From NCBI RefSeq assembly GCF_017377505.1, contig NZ_JAFREN010000016.1, positions 62,001-126,000 of the forward strand: a stretch of 64,000 nt of DNA, written 5' to 3'. The stretch is from Enterococcus sp. DIV0212c (GTDB taxonomy: Bacteria; Bacillota; Bacilli; Lactobacillales; Enterococcaceae). The notes under the pieces were generated by a model. The model worked only from the letters and a program-made list of their open reading frames with translations, was not told where the DNA came from and made no database searches. The position numbers and the translations under genes are program-made. Positions 18,181 to 27,071 of this stretch are shown one piece after another. Position 1 is the first letter of the stretch, and each line of letters begins with the position of its first letter.

Positions 18181-18207
18181 GATAATAAAATGTGCACTTT
18201 TATTATC
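18181..18207. promoter_or_regulatory. Inverted repeat in the lanA leader/promoter
   Basis: GATAATAAAA and TTTTATTATC (perfect 10-base arms) flank TGTGCAC, itself nearly palindromic. It lies 36 bases upstream of the lanA ATG and its left arm overlaps a possible -10. It may be an operator for the MutR-like regulator of the island, which is inference. Confidence 0.45.
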
Positions 18208-18215
18208 ATATATTT

Positions 18216-18245
18216 AAAATAGGTCGCTTTTTGACGACCTATTTT
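18216..18245 (-). terminator. Terminator hairpin after the SpaA-like gene
   Basis: Perfect 11-base arms AAAATAGGTCG and CGACCTATTTT with an 8-base loop. The T run is short, so some readthrough into lanA is possible. Confidence 0.6.
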
Positions 18246-18277
18246 AAAACGAATGTTCGTGTTTCACGTTGATTAAA

Positions 18278-21200
18278 TTAAACTGTTAATTTTACAATCG
18301 TGAATTTTTTTGCTTGAATCTTAAATTTCGTTGGTTCAGATGCGCTATATCCTTGTACAAAAGGCGCAATTTCATATTCACCCGGCGGCAGATTAAGACT
18401 GATTTGCCCAAATGCGTTAGTTACCGCAATTGTATCGAATCTCACCCCATTGGCACTGGTAATAATATATTCCAAACCTTTAAGGTCTTGTTTGGTATTA
18501 TTGCTTGAAACATAAACTAGCATACGACCTTGTTCTTGTTTAGCGGTATTATAGAACTTTTTATCTACAATTTCTCCCACAGTAATTTCTGCTGTCTGTT
18601 CGGTACTATCAAGTTCATAACCATCTGGAGCTTTGGTTTCTTTTATAGTACTTTTACCACTTGGCAGATTTGGGAAGAATAATTCACCATTTACATCAGT
18701 TACACCTTTATGAACTTTCCCTGTAGAATCCGTCACTTCAAATTCAGTATTTGGAAGAACAGTATCTGTTTCGAATCCTTCTTTAGTTTTCGCATATTTA
18801 ACGATCTTCAGACCGCCCAGATTATCTTTTTTGACGTTAGCGTGTCTTATTTCTGCGACTTTTCCAGCTTCTACATCTATTTCATAAAATGTTGTATCTT
18901 CTTCATATCCTGGTGGTGCTTCTATTTCAACAACATAATATTTACCTTCAGCTAAATCATTTAAAATAATTTCACCGTTTTGGTCTGTTGTATAGCTTCC
19001 CATCAACTCTGTCTCGCTGTCATAAACACCAAATACTGCACCTGGTAAATACACGATTGGATTTGAATCTTTCACGTATTTAATGATTTTTAAGGTTCCT
19101 GTGGTTGGCAGCACTTCTTTTTTGTTGATCACATCAATGCTTGAGGTACCATTTGGATCATCTTTAGATATTTTGATAAATTTCGGTGTTGCATCTAGTT
19201 CATAACCAGTTGGCGCTTTAGTCTCGATCAATTTATACGTACCAAACGGTAAATCTTTCAAACCAGCTACGCCATTGGCATCTGTCGTAATTTTATCCAC
19301 TAATTTATCTGACGCATCATATACTTCGAATTCAGCATCTGCAAGTAACACACCTGCTTCATCTTTTTTGATTACTTCTAAATTACCTGTTGTTATTTCT
19401 TTTTTGTTCGTAATTGTAATACTTACGACACCGTTTGGATCACCTTTTGATACGGTTACTTCTTTAGGTGTCACGTCTAATTCATAGCCTGCTGGTGCTT
19501 TGGTTTCAATCACTTTATACGTTCCAAATGGCAAGTCTTTTAATTTACCTACTCCATTAGCGTCCGTCGTAATTTTCCCTACTAGCTTATCTTTTGCATC
19601 TTTCACATCGAATTCAGCACCTGCAAGTAACGCACCTGCTTCATCTTTTTTAATTACTTCTAGATTACCTGTTGTTATTTCTTTTTTGTTCGTAATTGTA
19701 ATACTTACGACACCGTTTGGATCACCTTTTGATACGGTTACTTCTTTAGGTGTCACATTTAATTCATAGCCTGCTGGTGCTTTGGTTTCAATCACTTTAT
19801 ACGTTCCAAATGGCAAGTCTTTTAATTTACCTACTCCATTAGCGTCCGTCGTAATTTTCCCTACTAACTTATCTTTTGCATCTTTCACATCGAATTCAGC
19901 ACCTGCAAGTAACACACCTGCTTCATCTTTTTTGATGACTTCTAAATTACCTGTTGTTTTAGCTTTCTTATTGACTACAATAATGCTTACAACACCCTCT
20001 GGATCATCTTTTGATACTGTCACAGAACGTAGTGTTCCATCTGGTTCGTACCCTTCTGGTGCTTTTGATTCGGATACTGTATAAGTGTCAAATGGCAGAT
20101 TATCAAGAGCTGCGACACCATTCGAACCTGTAACAACTGTTTTAATCAATACATTTTTTGAATTGAATATTTGGAATTCAGCGCCTGATAACAGTCTGCC
20201 TTGCTCATCTATTTTGATGATTTGAAGTGTTCCAGTTGTTACTTTCTTTTTATTCACTACTGTGATTTTCGCTACACCATTTGCATTGTCTTTTGATATT
20301 GTTACATCGTGTAATGTTGGATCTTTTTCATATCCTTCTGGTGCAATTGTTTCAAGAACTGTATACTCGCCGTATGGTAGATTGTTTAACGTAGCTACAC
20401 CGTTTGTATTCGTTACAATCGTTCCTACTACCTGATTTTTTGAATTGTATACATTGAAATTAGCACCTGCTAATAACTTGCCTTGTTCATCTTTTTTGAT
20501 GATTTGTAAACTACCAACAGCTTTTTTATTTGTTATATAAATAGTTGCAGTTCCTTCTGGTGAAGAAGAAGAGACCGTAACATATTTCGGTGTTGAGTCT
20601 AGTTGGTAATCTGCTGGTGCTTTTATCTCTATTAGTTTATATGTTCCATATGGAAGATTTCCTAAATAAGCTACACCATTTACATTTGTTGCAATTCTGC
20701 CTACAAATTGATTGTTTGCGTTAAAAACATCAAAACTAGCACCTGCTAAAACTTGATTATCTTCTCCTGTTTTAACAATTTTAAGACTACCTTTTTGAAT
20801 CGGTAATGGTTCATTACATTTTGTAAAACAAACAAGCTGACCATTTTTTAGTAAATTAAATGTTCGAACACTTGATTCTAATTTGTAACCTGCTGGTGCT
20901 TTCGTTTCTTTGATTGAATAATAGCCTAGTGGTAATGTATTGGTATATGCAACACCATTATAATTACTTTCAATGACTTGAACTATGCACCCCCATCTAT
21001 CATAAATAGTGAATTGCGCTCCTGCCAATCTGGCATTTGTGTTCTTATCATATTTAACTACTTGCACAGCACCTCTTTTTACAAAACAAAACGTTCTTGG
21101 TGTTGGTTTCTCTAAGACTGTTCTTTCTGTCTCTAATAGAGGTTGATTCCCCAAGTTTTGTGCCCTTGCTTCACTTTCAGATAAAACTGACCACGAATTA

Positions 21201-21295
21201 TTTCCAGTTGCCTCAGCTGTTTTCCAGCCAAAAGTACTAATCATTAGTAAAAATAAAAGAATTGGAAATAATAAATATTTTTTTCTTTGCTTCAT
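18278..21295 (-). CDS. Large secreted SpaA/CnaB-repeat protein, no cell-wall anchor
   Basis: 1005 residues: a signal peptide (1-30, ending near AEA), a short linker, then ten repeats of 83-96 residues of the SpaA/prealbumin-like fold. Most repeats show the isopeptide set: Lys in LEVIKKDEAG, Glu in ETKAPAGYEL, Asn in ITNKK. Repeats 5 and 6 are nearly identical. Cysteines occur almost only in repeat 1 (TFCFVK, RWGCIV, LVCFTKC). There is no LPXTG, membrane tail or other anchor; it ends FTIVKLTV. I chose ATG 21295, since the upstream TTG at 21316 overlaps the ribosome site. It is likely a fibrous extracellular matrix or adhesion component. It follows an 11-codon micro-ORF and diverges from the MutR-like regulator. 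Confidence 0.85.
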   Translation of the reverse strand: MKQRKKYLLFPILLFLLMISTFGWKTAEATGNNSWSVLSESEARAQNLGNQPLLETERTVLEKPTPRTFCFVKRGAVQVVKYDKNTNARLAGAQFTIYDRWGCIVQVIESNYNGVAYTNTLPLGYYSIKETKAPAGYKLESSVRTFNLLKNGQLVCFTKCNEPLPIQKGSLKIVKTGEDNQVLAGASFDVFNANNQFVGRIATNVNGVAYLGNLPYGTYKLIEIKAPADYQLDSTPKYVTVSSSSPEGTATIYITNKKAVGSLQIIKKDEQGKLLAGANFNVYNSKNQVVGTIVTNTNGVATLNNLPYGEYTVLETIAPEGYEKDPTLHDVTISKDNANGVAKITVVNKKKVTTGTLQIIKIDEQGRLLSGAEFQIFNSKNVLIKTVVTGSNGVAALDNLPFDTYTVSESKAPEGYEPDGTLRSVTVSKDDPEGVVSIIVVNKKAKTTGNLEVIKKDEAGVLLAGAEFDVKDAKDKLVGKITTDANGVGKLKDLPFGTYKVIETKAPAGYELNVTPKEVTVSKGDPNGVVSITITNKKEITTGNLEVIKKDEAGALLAGAEFDVKDAKDKLVGKITTDANGVGKLKDLPFGTYKVIETKAPAGYELDVTPKEVTVSKGDPNGVVSITITNKKEITTGNLEVIKKDEAGVLLADAEFEVYDASDKLVDKITTDANGVAGLKDLPFGTYKLIETKAPTGYELDATPKFIKISKDDPNGTSSIDVINKKEVLPTTGTLKIIKYVKDSNPIVYLPGAVFGVYDSETELMGSYTTDQNGEIILNDLAEGKYYVVEIEAPPGYEEDTTFYEIDVEAGKVAEIRHANVKKDNLGGLKIVKYAKTKEGFETDTVLPNTEFEVTDSTGKVHKGVTDVNGELFFPNLPSGKSTIKETKAPDGYELDSTEQTAEITVGEIVDKKFYNTAKQEQGRMLVYVSSNNTKQDLKGLEYIITSANGVRFDTIAVTNAFGQISLNLPPGEYEIAPFVQGYSASEPTKFKIQAKKFTIVKLTV
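19388..19951 (-). repeat. Tandem 282-bp duplication inside the SpaA-like gene
   Basis: Two adjacent 94-codon units (19670-19951 and 19388-19669) encode repeats 5 and 6 and differ at very few positions, for example V/A and N/D in the protein. This marks a recent duplication and a spot for length variation. Confidence 0.85.
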
Positions 21296-21348
21296 ACAAC
21301 AAAACTCCCTTAACAATTAATTTGATTATAAATACTAAACACTATAAC

Positions 21349-21384
21349 CTAGTAAGTAATAAACCATAAAAATGCTTTTATCAT
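21349..21384 (-). CDS. 11-residue hydrophobic peptide divergent to Rgg/MutR-like regulator (candidate pheromone)
   Basis: A micro-ORF encoding MIKAFLWFITY with AAAGGAG 9 bases before the ATG, read toward the SpaA-like gene 53 bases downstream and away from the regulator at 21529. Its length, hydrophobicity and place recall leaderless or SHP peptides sensed by Rgg proteins in streptococci. It could equally be a translated leader that affects the SpaA-like gene. I do not recognise the sequence. The ribosome site and the context are seen; the signalling role is inference. Confidence 0.5.
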   Translation of the reverse strand: MIKAFLWFITY

Positions 21385-21408
21385 GATAATCAACTCCTTT
21401 TATTTCTT

Positions 21409-21432
21409 AAAACAAAAAATATTTTTTGTTTT
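21409..21432. promoter_or_regulatory. 24-bp perfect palindrome in the divergent promoter region
   Basis: AAAACAAAAAAT followed directly by its exact reverse complement. It lies 9 bases upstream of the micro-ORF ribosome site. A second imperfect palindrome, GTTATAATAAC, lies about 20 bases further upstream. It is a candidate operator for the MutR-like regulator. Confidence 0.5.
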
Positions 21433-21528
21433 TTAGTTAGTTATTTAATGTTTTTGTTATAATAACATGTGTAATAGAAATTTTTTCCATTGGTAAAGTA
21501 ATTTATACAATAAAAAAGGAGCGTACTA

Positions 21529-22401
21529 TTGAAAAACTACGGAACACTTTTAAAGAAAATCAGACAAGAAAAAGGATTAAGTCAAAAAGATATCTATAGC
21601 GGTATCATGACCAGACAAACTTATTACTTAATTGAAACCAATGTCAGCATGCCTTCATTCGACAAATTTCTAATGATTTTAGAAAAGCTCTTTCTTTCTA
21701 CTGAAGAATTTTTAAGCTTACTAAACCCAGAAATATTTCCAGCCGAAAACCAGCTTTATTACAAGTTAAGCCAAGCTGTCTTTAAAAAAGATAAAAATCA
21801 CTTGGATTTATTGGTCCAAACATCCAAACACTTTTATCAAACAACTAAGAATGAAAAATATTTACATCTTAACTTAATTACTAGGGCAATGCTTCATCTA
21901 AGCTTTATAAAACAGGATTCTGATAACAATGAATCCTTGGATCAGTTAATGATGCCAATTAAAAATTATTTAATTGGCGTTGACAAATGGTACCTTTACG
22001 AACTGAAATTACTAAATAATTCTCTTTACTGTTTTAGTTTGGCTGAAGCAATTTCTTTAACGACTCTCGTTACTCAAAAAGGCGAAACATTCCCATTTCT
22101 TGAAGAATATCAAGACACAAAAATAAGGATCTATTTAAATCTTTCATATCTATGTTTACACGCCCAAGATTATACGCACACGAAACTCTTTTCTAACTTA
22201 GCTAAGCAGAATGCACAAACGGAGTATCGCCTTTTCGAAACGATTGCTTCTAATCTTAATTATGAAATTGCCCAATCAGCTAGTACATCCAAACAATTGA
22301 ATTCAAAAATCAAGAAATACCTTGAAATTTTAGAAACACTGGATTATCAAAATGTCGTCGATGTGTATCAAGAAATTCTGGATTCAAACAACATTAGTTA
22401 A
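21529..22401 (+). CDS. Rgg/GadR/MutR-like transcriptional regulator
   Basis: 290 residues with an N-terminal Xre-type HTH (about 5-60, KIRQEKGLSQKDIYSGIMTRQTYY) and an all-helical C-terminal region of the Rgg/MutR type. Proteins of this kind often control bacteriocin genes and bind short peptides. It starts at TTG 21529 with AAGGAG upstream. It is the only plus-strand gene inside the island, placed between the SpaA-like gene (divergent) and the VWA operon (convergent). It is thus well placed to control the micro-ORF/SpaA unit and perhaps the lanthipeptide and matrix operons. The direction of control is unknown. Confidence 0.82.
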   Translation: MKNYGTLLKKIRQEKGLSQKDIYSGIMTRQTYYLIETNVSMPSFDKFLMILEKLFLSTEEFLSLLNPEIFPAENQLYYKLSQAVFKKDKNHLDLLVQTSKHFYQTTKNEKYLHLNLITRAMLHLSFIKQDSDNNESLDQLMMPIKNYLIGVDKWYLYELKLLNNSLYCFSLAEAISLTTLVTQKGETFPFLEEYQDTKIRIYLNLSYLCLHAQDYTHTKLFSNLAKQNAQTEYRLFETIASNLNYEIAQSASTSKQLNSKIKKYLEILETLDYQNVVDVYQEILDSNNIS

Positions 22402-22430
22402 ATTTAATTTGTTTTTTATTGAAAAAAATA

Positions 22431-24674
22431 TTATTTCCCAAATTTATTTTCTTTATAAGACCAACTGTATGGTCTAGGAGCACGTTCTTGCGTTCCATTA
22501 TGATCTGTTCCTAAATTTGGGGTAATAAACATCGTTAGCCAATATTCATTATTATTTTGATAATTTAAGGAGACTTTATTCGTTTTCACTAAATCTGCCG
22601 TATTGCTTGATAGATGGATCAGATTCAAGTCTGTATCTGTTGTCGTTGCAATATAACCGAAGATGCCATAATATTCCGGAATCAAGTCGTTTATTTCTAC
22701 TTGATTCTGTCCTTTTTTCAAAATAATTTCGTATTTCGTAAATAACTCTTGTCCAACCTCATTTGATGTGTTTTTAGTTGTACTGCCGGAAACAATATTT
22801 ACTCTTTGTTTTGTCTCCCCAATAGTGGACTTATAATAGCCTTTTGAAGGAATAACTAAATCTTCATTTGGTTGAACGACACTTTGGCGGATATTCAAAA
22901 AGACTTTTTTTTGCTCAGCAATTTGTCTATTGGTTACAATGATCTGTTGGTTAGCATAACTCTCAACAGGCGAAACGAATTTGAATATCCCTTTAGTAGC
23001 CGATTGCTTTTGGCCATTAATGTTAATCTCGGTCTCATATTTTTGACTTTCTTTCAGTAGTTCTTCCACAAAATAATTTTGATCCGCTTTCCAAGGATGG
23101 ACGGTTTTTACTACTTCATTTGGTGAAAGAGAAAAGCTATCCTTGGAAGTGTAGGGATCATCACCATATTTAAAATCGAAAGTTTCGGTTTTATTTGAAC
23201 TTTCTGAACCATTTTCATCTAGTAGTTTCTTTTGTAAACTAACAATGATCGGCCTAACTCTTGGAATAGGAAAATCGGTGATTTTGACCTGATCCTCATA
23301 GTCTTTGTAGATGATTAATGTTCTTCCATTCGTCGCTGCTAGACCATTAGCATCAATAATCCCTGTATTCAATACAGGATTTCCAGCATCCACTCGGTAC
23401 GTTATTTCCGCATACATTACATCTTCATCAGGATCCGTAGAAACAGGTGTTTTTAGTGCACCTACATTCCAGTTAATTGTCGTTTTTCTTCCAACTTCAT
23501 TGATTTTAGAACTTCCTTGAGTTGTGTTCACCGCTCCATTTATAGTAAACCCAGTCCCCATAGGATCCGTAACTGAAGCAGTTTTAATAGCACCGACAAG
23601 TTCCCCTGCGATTCCTTTAAGAATATCTTCTAAATTGTCAGAGGTTGCTGAAAAACATTTATCCTCAGAAGAAGCAATCTCTTTTAGCGTTTGATTGCCG
23701 ACTGTGACGCTATCATCTTCAGAATTTGCTTCTAAATCTAGATCCACACCGATTGTATAAAACGTTGTAATCAAAGGTGTTTTATCCGTTTCTCTTATCT
23801 CTTTCTTTCTAATCGTAGCTTCTGCTATTGCACTATTTGCATGGTTTGCAGCCATTCGTATTTTTGAACCAGAAGGCGCTGGTCCATAGGGTGGGGAGCT
23901 TGCGCTATAGCGGTATTGTCCATCAGCCCCTCTTCCGTATGGCTTCGTGTAATCAAACTCAGGAATGTTTTTAGTCGTTTCATAATAGGTATATTCATCC
24001 GCACTGTGGGGATATCTTTCCATATATTCAAATTGATTGTAAGGTGAGGCTGGAACATAGCTAAATGTTGGCACACCATCAGAAATCAAAACGATACTTC
24101 TATTTTTCCCAGTTGCATTTTTTATAGTATCAGCAGCCGATTTGATTGCCGCTTGAGTAAATGTTCCTCCCCCAGCTTTTAAGCCACGTATTGCATCAAT
24201 CAATAATCCTTTATGCTTAGAATCAACAAATTTACCACTCCAACCAGAATCATTGAAGTTGAAATTTGTCACTTCATTGCTATAGGTGACGAGTGCAATT
24301 CGATTGTTGTACCCTTCACGTAAAATTGTATTTATAAACTTTTCAGCCGCTGATTTTGCTTTAGGCATCCGATTGTTTTGATTCATACTTCCTGATGTAT
24401 CAATAACTAAGACAATGTCGGATGGCGGGGGTGGAAACTGGTTACGCCCTTCAATTCGCAAGGTAATATCCCATTGATTAACCATCCCAGGTACGGGTTT
24501 TGCTGTTTTATTTAATTTTACTTGCCCAGGCTGAATGTCTGTTTTTTTGGCTGCTTTAATCGGTGCATTTGTATCAAGTAATAGAGATTGAGCAAGGTAA
24601 CCTGAGCCGAACAAACAGCAAAGAAAGATGAGCCATTTCAAAAAATATACTTGTCTTTTTTGTTTTTTTTGCAA
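22431..24674 (-). CDS. Secreted von Willebrand factor A-domain adhesin, pilus-tip-like
   Basis: 747 residues: a signal or anchor segment at 12-32, then a VWA domain (about 85-360). The MIDAS motif is DTSGS (Asp92, Ser94, Ser96), with VLISDGVPTF further on. Behind it are beta-rich domains like those in tip pilins of Gram-positive pili. The tail (PRPYSWSYKENKFGK) has no LPXTG or hydrophobic anchor, unlike classical tip adhesins, so attachment must be by other means. It starts at TTG 24674 with AGGTGA close upstream. It is the last gene of the SipW/TasA-like operon, 35 bases after its neighbour. A role as adhesive component of the fibre is inference. Confidence 0.85.
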   Translation of the reverse strand: MQKKQKRQVYFLKWLIFLCCLFGSGYLAQSLLLDTNAPIKAAKKTDIQPGQVKLNKTAKPVPGMVNQWDITLRIEGRNQFPPPPSDIVLVIDTSGSMNQNNRMPKAKSAAEKFINTILREGYNNRIALVTYSNEVTNFNFNDSGWSGKFVDSKHKGLLIDAIRGLKAGGGTFTQAAIKSAADTIKNATGKNRSIVLISDGVPTFSYVPASPYNQFEYMERYPHSADEYTYYETTKNIPEFDYTKPYGRGADGQYRYSASSPPYGPAPSGSKIRMAANHANSAIAEATIRKKEIRETDKTPLITTFYTIGVDLDLEANSEDDSVTVGNQTLKEIASSEDKCFSATSDNLEDILKGIAGELVGAIKTASVTDPMGTGFTINGAVNTTQGSSKINEVGRKTTINWNVGALKTPVSTDPDEDVMYAEITYRVDAGNPVLNTGIIDANGLAATNGRTLIIYKDYEDQVKITDFPIPRVRPIIVSLQKKLLDENGSESSNKTETFDFKYGDDPYTSKDSFSLSPNEVVKTVHPWKADQNYFVEELLKESQKYETEININGQKQSATKGIFKFVSPVESYANQQIIVTNRQIAEQKKVFLNIRQSVVQPNEDLVIPSKGYYKSTIGETKQRVNIVSGSTTKNTSNEVGQELFTKYEIILKKGQNQVEINDLIPEYYGIFGYIATTTDTDLNLIHLSSNTADLVKTNKVSLNYQNNNEYWLTMFITPNLGTDHNGTQERAPRPYSWSYKENKFGK

Positions 24675-24709
24675 TATGTCACCTACTTTCCTCTCCGTTG
24701 TTTGATTAC

Positions 24710-25360
24710 TTAGTTGATTGTTTGATTTTTTAATGTGTTATCAATTTCTATAAGTGACGGATCTGTTGGTATTTGTCCGTTCCACCAAGCATCCCGATAA
24801 GCAAATTTCGTCGTACTGATTCCTTCGGCTTTGATTTCAAATGATAAGGTTGCATCTATATAGTCTTCAGTGATATTTGCTTGGTTCATTTTCACTTTTG
24901 TAAATAAAAGCGTCGTACTTACTCCTTTTGCAAGCTTACTTTTATAATAAAAATAGCCATCTTGTCCATCAAACCAATCTGTCAAGTTGTAATCAATCGT
25001 TAAAACAGGCGTTGAGCCTTCGGTTGTTGCCGGCAACAATGTTGTTGAACCATTCGCTTGTTTTTTGGTAATAATAGGTAATGCTAAAACTCGAACGAAA
25101 CTATCTTGTTCTCCTGTATTTTTAACTGTAACTTTTTTCAAATACTCTTTCTCTGGTTCAAAGATACTAGGCGGGTCAAATTCCTCTTCAATTGAAGTTT
25201 GAAAATTACTGATTCTAAACTCATTTTGTTTTTGATCGCTATCTGTCATCGCCGCATATGTTTGATATAGACCAAAAGAAAAACTAAAGAGGATAACTAC
25301 AGCTGCGACAAAAAGAGTGAACTGTTTTATTGATAAAGGTTTCTTCCTTTTTTTCTTCAA
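24710..25360 (-). CDS. TasA/BsaA-like SipW-dependent matrix protein, 216 residues
   Basis: A short basic N-terminus, one hydrophobic stretch (about 13-35) ending in YQTYAAMTD, then a beta-rich body. FDPPSIFEPEKEYLKKVTVKNTG matches the second block shared with the genes at 25379 and 27072 (FDPPKDWEPG in the latter). Such proteins are cut by SipW-type signal peptidases and form extracellular fibres in Bacillus (TasA) and Clostridium (BsaA). GYFYYKSKLAKG matches the GYFYY block of its paralogues. It lies 18 bases after the gene at 25379, same operon. Which subunit is the main fibre is not clear. Confidence 0.78.
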   Translation of the reverse strand: MKKKRKKPLSIKQFTLFVAAVVILFSFSFGLYQTYAAMTDSDQKQNEFRISNFQTSIEEEFDPPSIFEPEKEYLKKVTVKNTGEQDSFVRVLALPIITKKQANGSTTLLPATTEGSTPVLTIDYNLTDWFDGQDGYFYYKSKLAKGVSTTLLFTKVKMNQANITEDYIDATLSFEIKAEGISTTKFAYRDAWWNGQIPTDPSLIEIDNTLKNQTIN

Positions 25361-25378
25361 AATTTATCGCTCCTTTGT

Positions 25379-26245
25379 CTAATCACTTAGCCGATCGTGA
25401 TACATGTTGTAAACATTGCTGGAATCTCCAAGGTTCCAAGCACTTACAAGTGCTGCGGTGGCATCATGAGCATCCATCGACGGATTTAATTGATAGAGAG
25501 CTCCTTTAAATTTATTAGGTGCACGTTCACTCAATGTCACATTTGTCACTACTGACTGACTTAATTCTCCAGGTGATAATAATTCAGAATAATAAAAATA
25601 GCCGTCTTGGTACAACCAATAGTTTTTGGTTTCTTTTTGAGGTGCTGAATCGTAAACATTTGCTGGAAAAATAGGCTGGAACCAGCGTAAATCTGTTTTT
25701 TCTCTATTAGCGTCTTTAAATTTATACATTTCTAGTCCAGTCAGATGATTTGGGACGATAGCCTTGTTAGCAATAAAATAGTTTCCTTCATTTAAGTATG
25801 TTCCACCTGCTGTTACAGCTGCTTGCCAAGTATCTGTCTTTTTTTGATCAACGATTGGATGAATTTCAGTTGGAGATGTTGCTAAGTTTCCATTTCCTGT
25901 TTGGTCTGTTGTATCCACTTTGAATGTCAGTAGGTACTCATACAGACTGATTCGAACAAATGCAGGGATATTCCCTGTATTTTTGATTTTGATAATTTTT
26001 ATAGCCGTTGTTCCAGGCTGCCACTGTGTTACTGGTTCAAATTCTTCCATAATTTCTGCAGATAATCTTGAACCAACAAAATGGTTTGTTTCATTACTTT
26101 CTGATACAAACCATGCATATGTACTTCTTAGAACCATCAAACCTGAGAAGAGAAATGCACTTATTGCGACAATCAATTTGTTGATCACTTTTATTTTTTT
26201 TCGTTTCCGATTTTTTTTGGAAACGTTTCGTTTCTTTTTTTTCAT
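25379..26245 (-). CDS. TasA/BsaA-like SipW-dependent matrix protein, 288 residues
   Basis: A very basic N-terminus (about 20 residues, KKKKRNVSKKNRKRKK), a membrane stretch and the cleavage-region motif RSTYAWFVSESNETNHF, close to the ATFAWFT pattern of SipW substrates. The mature part has FEPVTQWQPGTTAIKIIKIKNTG, an inserted region, then GYFYYSELLSPGE, the block shared with its paralogues. It is the fourth gene of the operon, with 52 bases before it and 18 after. A fibre or matrix subunit, by family. Confidence 0.8.
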   Translation of the reverse strand: MKKKKRNVSKKNRKRKKIKVINKLIVAISAFLFSGLMVLRSTYAWFVSESNETNHFVGSRLSAEIMEEFEPVTQWQPGTTAIKIIKIKNTGNIPAFVRISLYEYLLTFKVDTTDQTGNGNLATSPTEIHPIVDQKKTDTWQAAVTAGGTYLNEGNYFIANKAIVPNHLTGLEMYKFKDANREKTDLRWFQPIFPANVYDSAPQKETKNYWLYQDGYFYYSELLSPGELSQSVVTNVTLSERAPNKFKGALYQLNPSMDAHDATAALVSAWNLGDSSNVYNMYHDRLSD

Positions 26246-26297
26246 GCTATGTCGCCTCCCATCATTTGATTGCTCTAAGAAAAACCAATGTATAGCT

Positions 26298-27038
26298 TTA
26301 TTTTTTCTTCTTTTTTGATTTGTTATTTTCTGATTTTTTATGCTTGATGATCAATAGGATGATCAAAATCAAGAATAGTCCTATGCATGAAAAGAGAAGT
26401 GCATTGCGCCAATCTTCACCAGTATTCGGTAATCTAAATTTATTTATTATCTTATCAACAAACGAGTGATCAGGCTTTTCTGGTTCTCCAGTATCTGGCA
26501 AAGTAGTTTTTACTGCTTTGAATTTCCAAATCATTTCCACAATATTTTTTTGAGAGAAATCTTTGTTTGTGTATTTTTTTCCATCTAACTCAAAATTTGC
26601 TTCTAACATTTTAGTATCGCCGCTTCTGAATAGCCCTAACTCTAAAGGGGTTAATTTATCTTGTAAATTCATTGTTTCATTTATTCCAGATAACGGTCCT
26701 TTATAAATTTCTTTTTCTTCGTAGATCAATGTCAGTTGAATGGCTTTTGAAAGATCCAAACTGCCTTTAACAAGGGTTGGTTTACTTACACTCATCGTCA
26801 AACGATAGGGACTATCTTTTTCCATATTAATGATCGTTATTTTAGTGGACCATTTTTTCCCCGGAGCAACGTCTCGAATATCCACTAGGTATTGTCCATC
26901 ATTGTCGATTTTAATTCCTTGATCATCACCTACGACTATTCCAGAAGGAAGATCAGAATAAGCTTTTGCTTCAGCAAAATCAGGCATAATTGATAGACAA
27001 ATCAATAGAACTATTCCTATCACTATCCGCTTGCTCAT
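26298..27038 (-). CDS. LPXTG surface protein of the SipW operon
   Basis: 246 residues with a signal peptide (1-25), a beta-rich domain to about 170, then two sorting-like motifs: LPDTG near residue 178 and LPNTG near 203. A membrane helix and a lysine-rich tail (KKSENNKSKKKKK) follow. The second motif is in the correct place for sortase A. The body lacks the GYFYY block of its neighbours. It is a good candidate for the wall anchor of the fibre, comparable in role to TapA of Bacillus, which is inference. It lies 33 bases after the gene at 27072. No sortase gene is in the window. Confidence 0.78.
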   Translation of the reverse strand: MSKRIVIGIVLLICLSIMPDFAEAKAYSDLPSGIVVGDDQGIKIDNDGQYLVDIRDVAPGKKWSTKITIINMEKDSPYRLTMSVSKPTLVKGSLDLSKAIQLTLIYEEKEIYKGPLSGINETMNLQDKLTPLELGLFRSGDTKMLEANFELDGKKYTNKDFSQKNIVEMIWKFKAVKTTLPDTGEPEKPDHSFVDKIINKFRLPNTGEDWRNALLFSCIGLFLILIILLIIKHKKSENNKSKKKKK

Positions 27039-27071
27039 TCTTCTTCCTCCTTAATAGACCGTCGCTTCCTA

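Noticed and set aside
19388..19951. Tandem repeats as a possible CRISPR or minisatellite
   Set aside because: The unit is 282 bp, in frame and coding; there are no spacers.
19275..20084. Three similar plus-strand open frames with repeated protein sequence
   Set aside because: They are the reverse side of the SpaA-like repeats; their similarity comes from the repeated DNA, not from a gene family.
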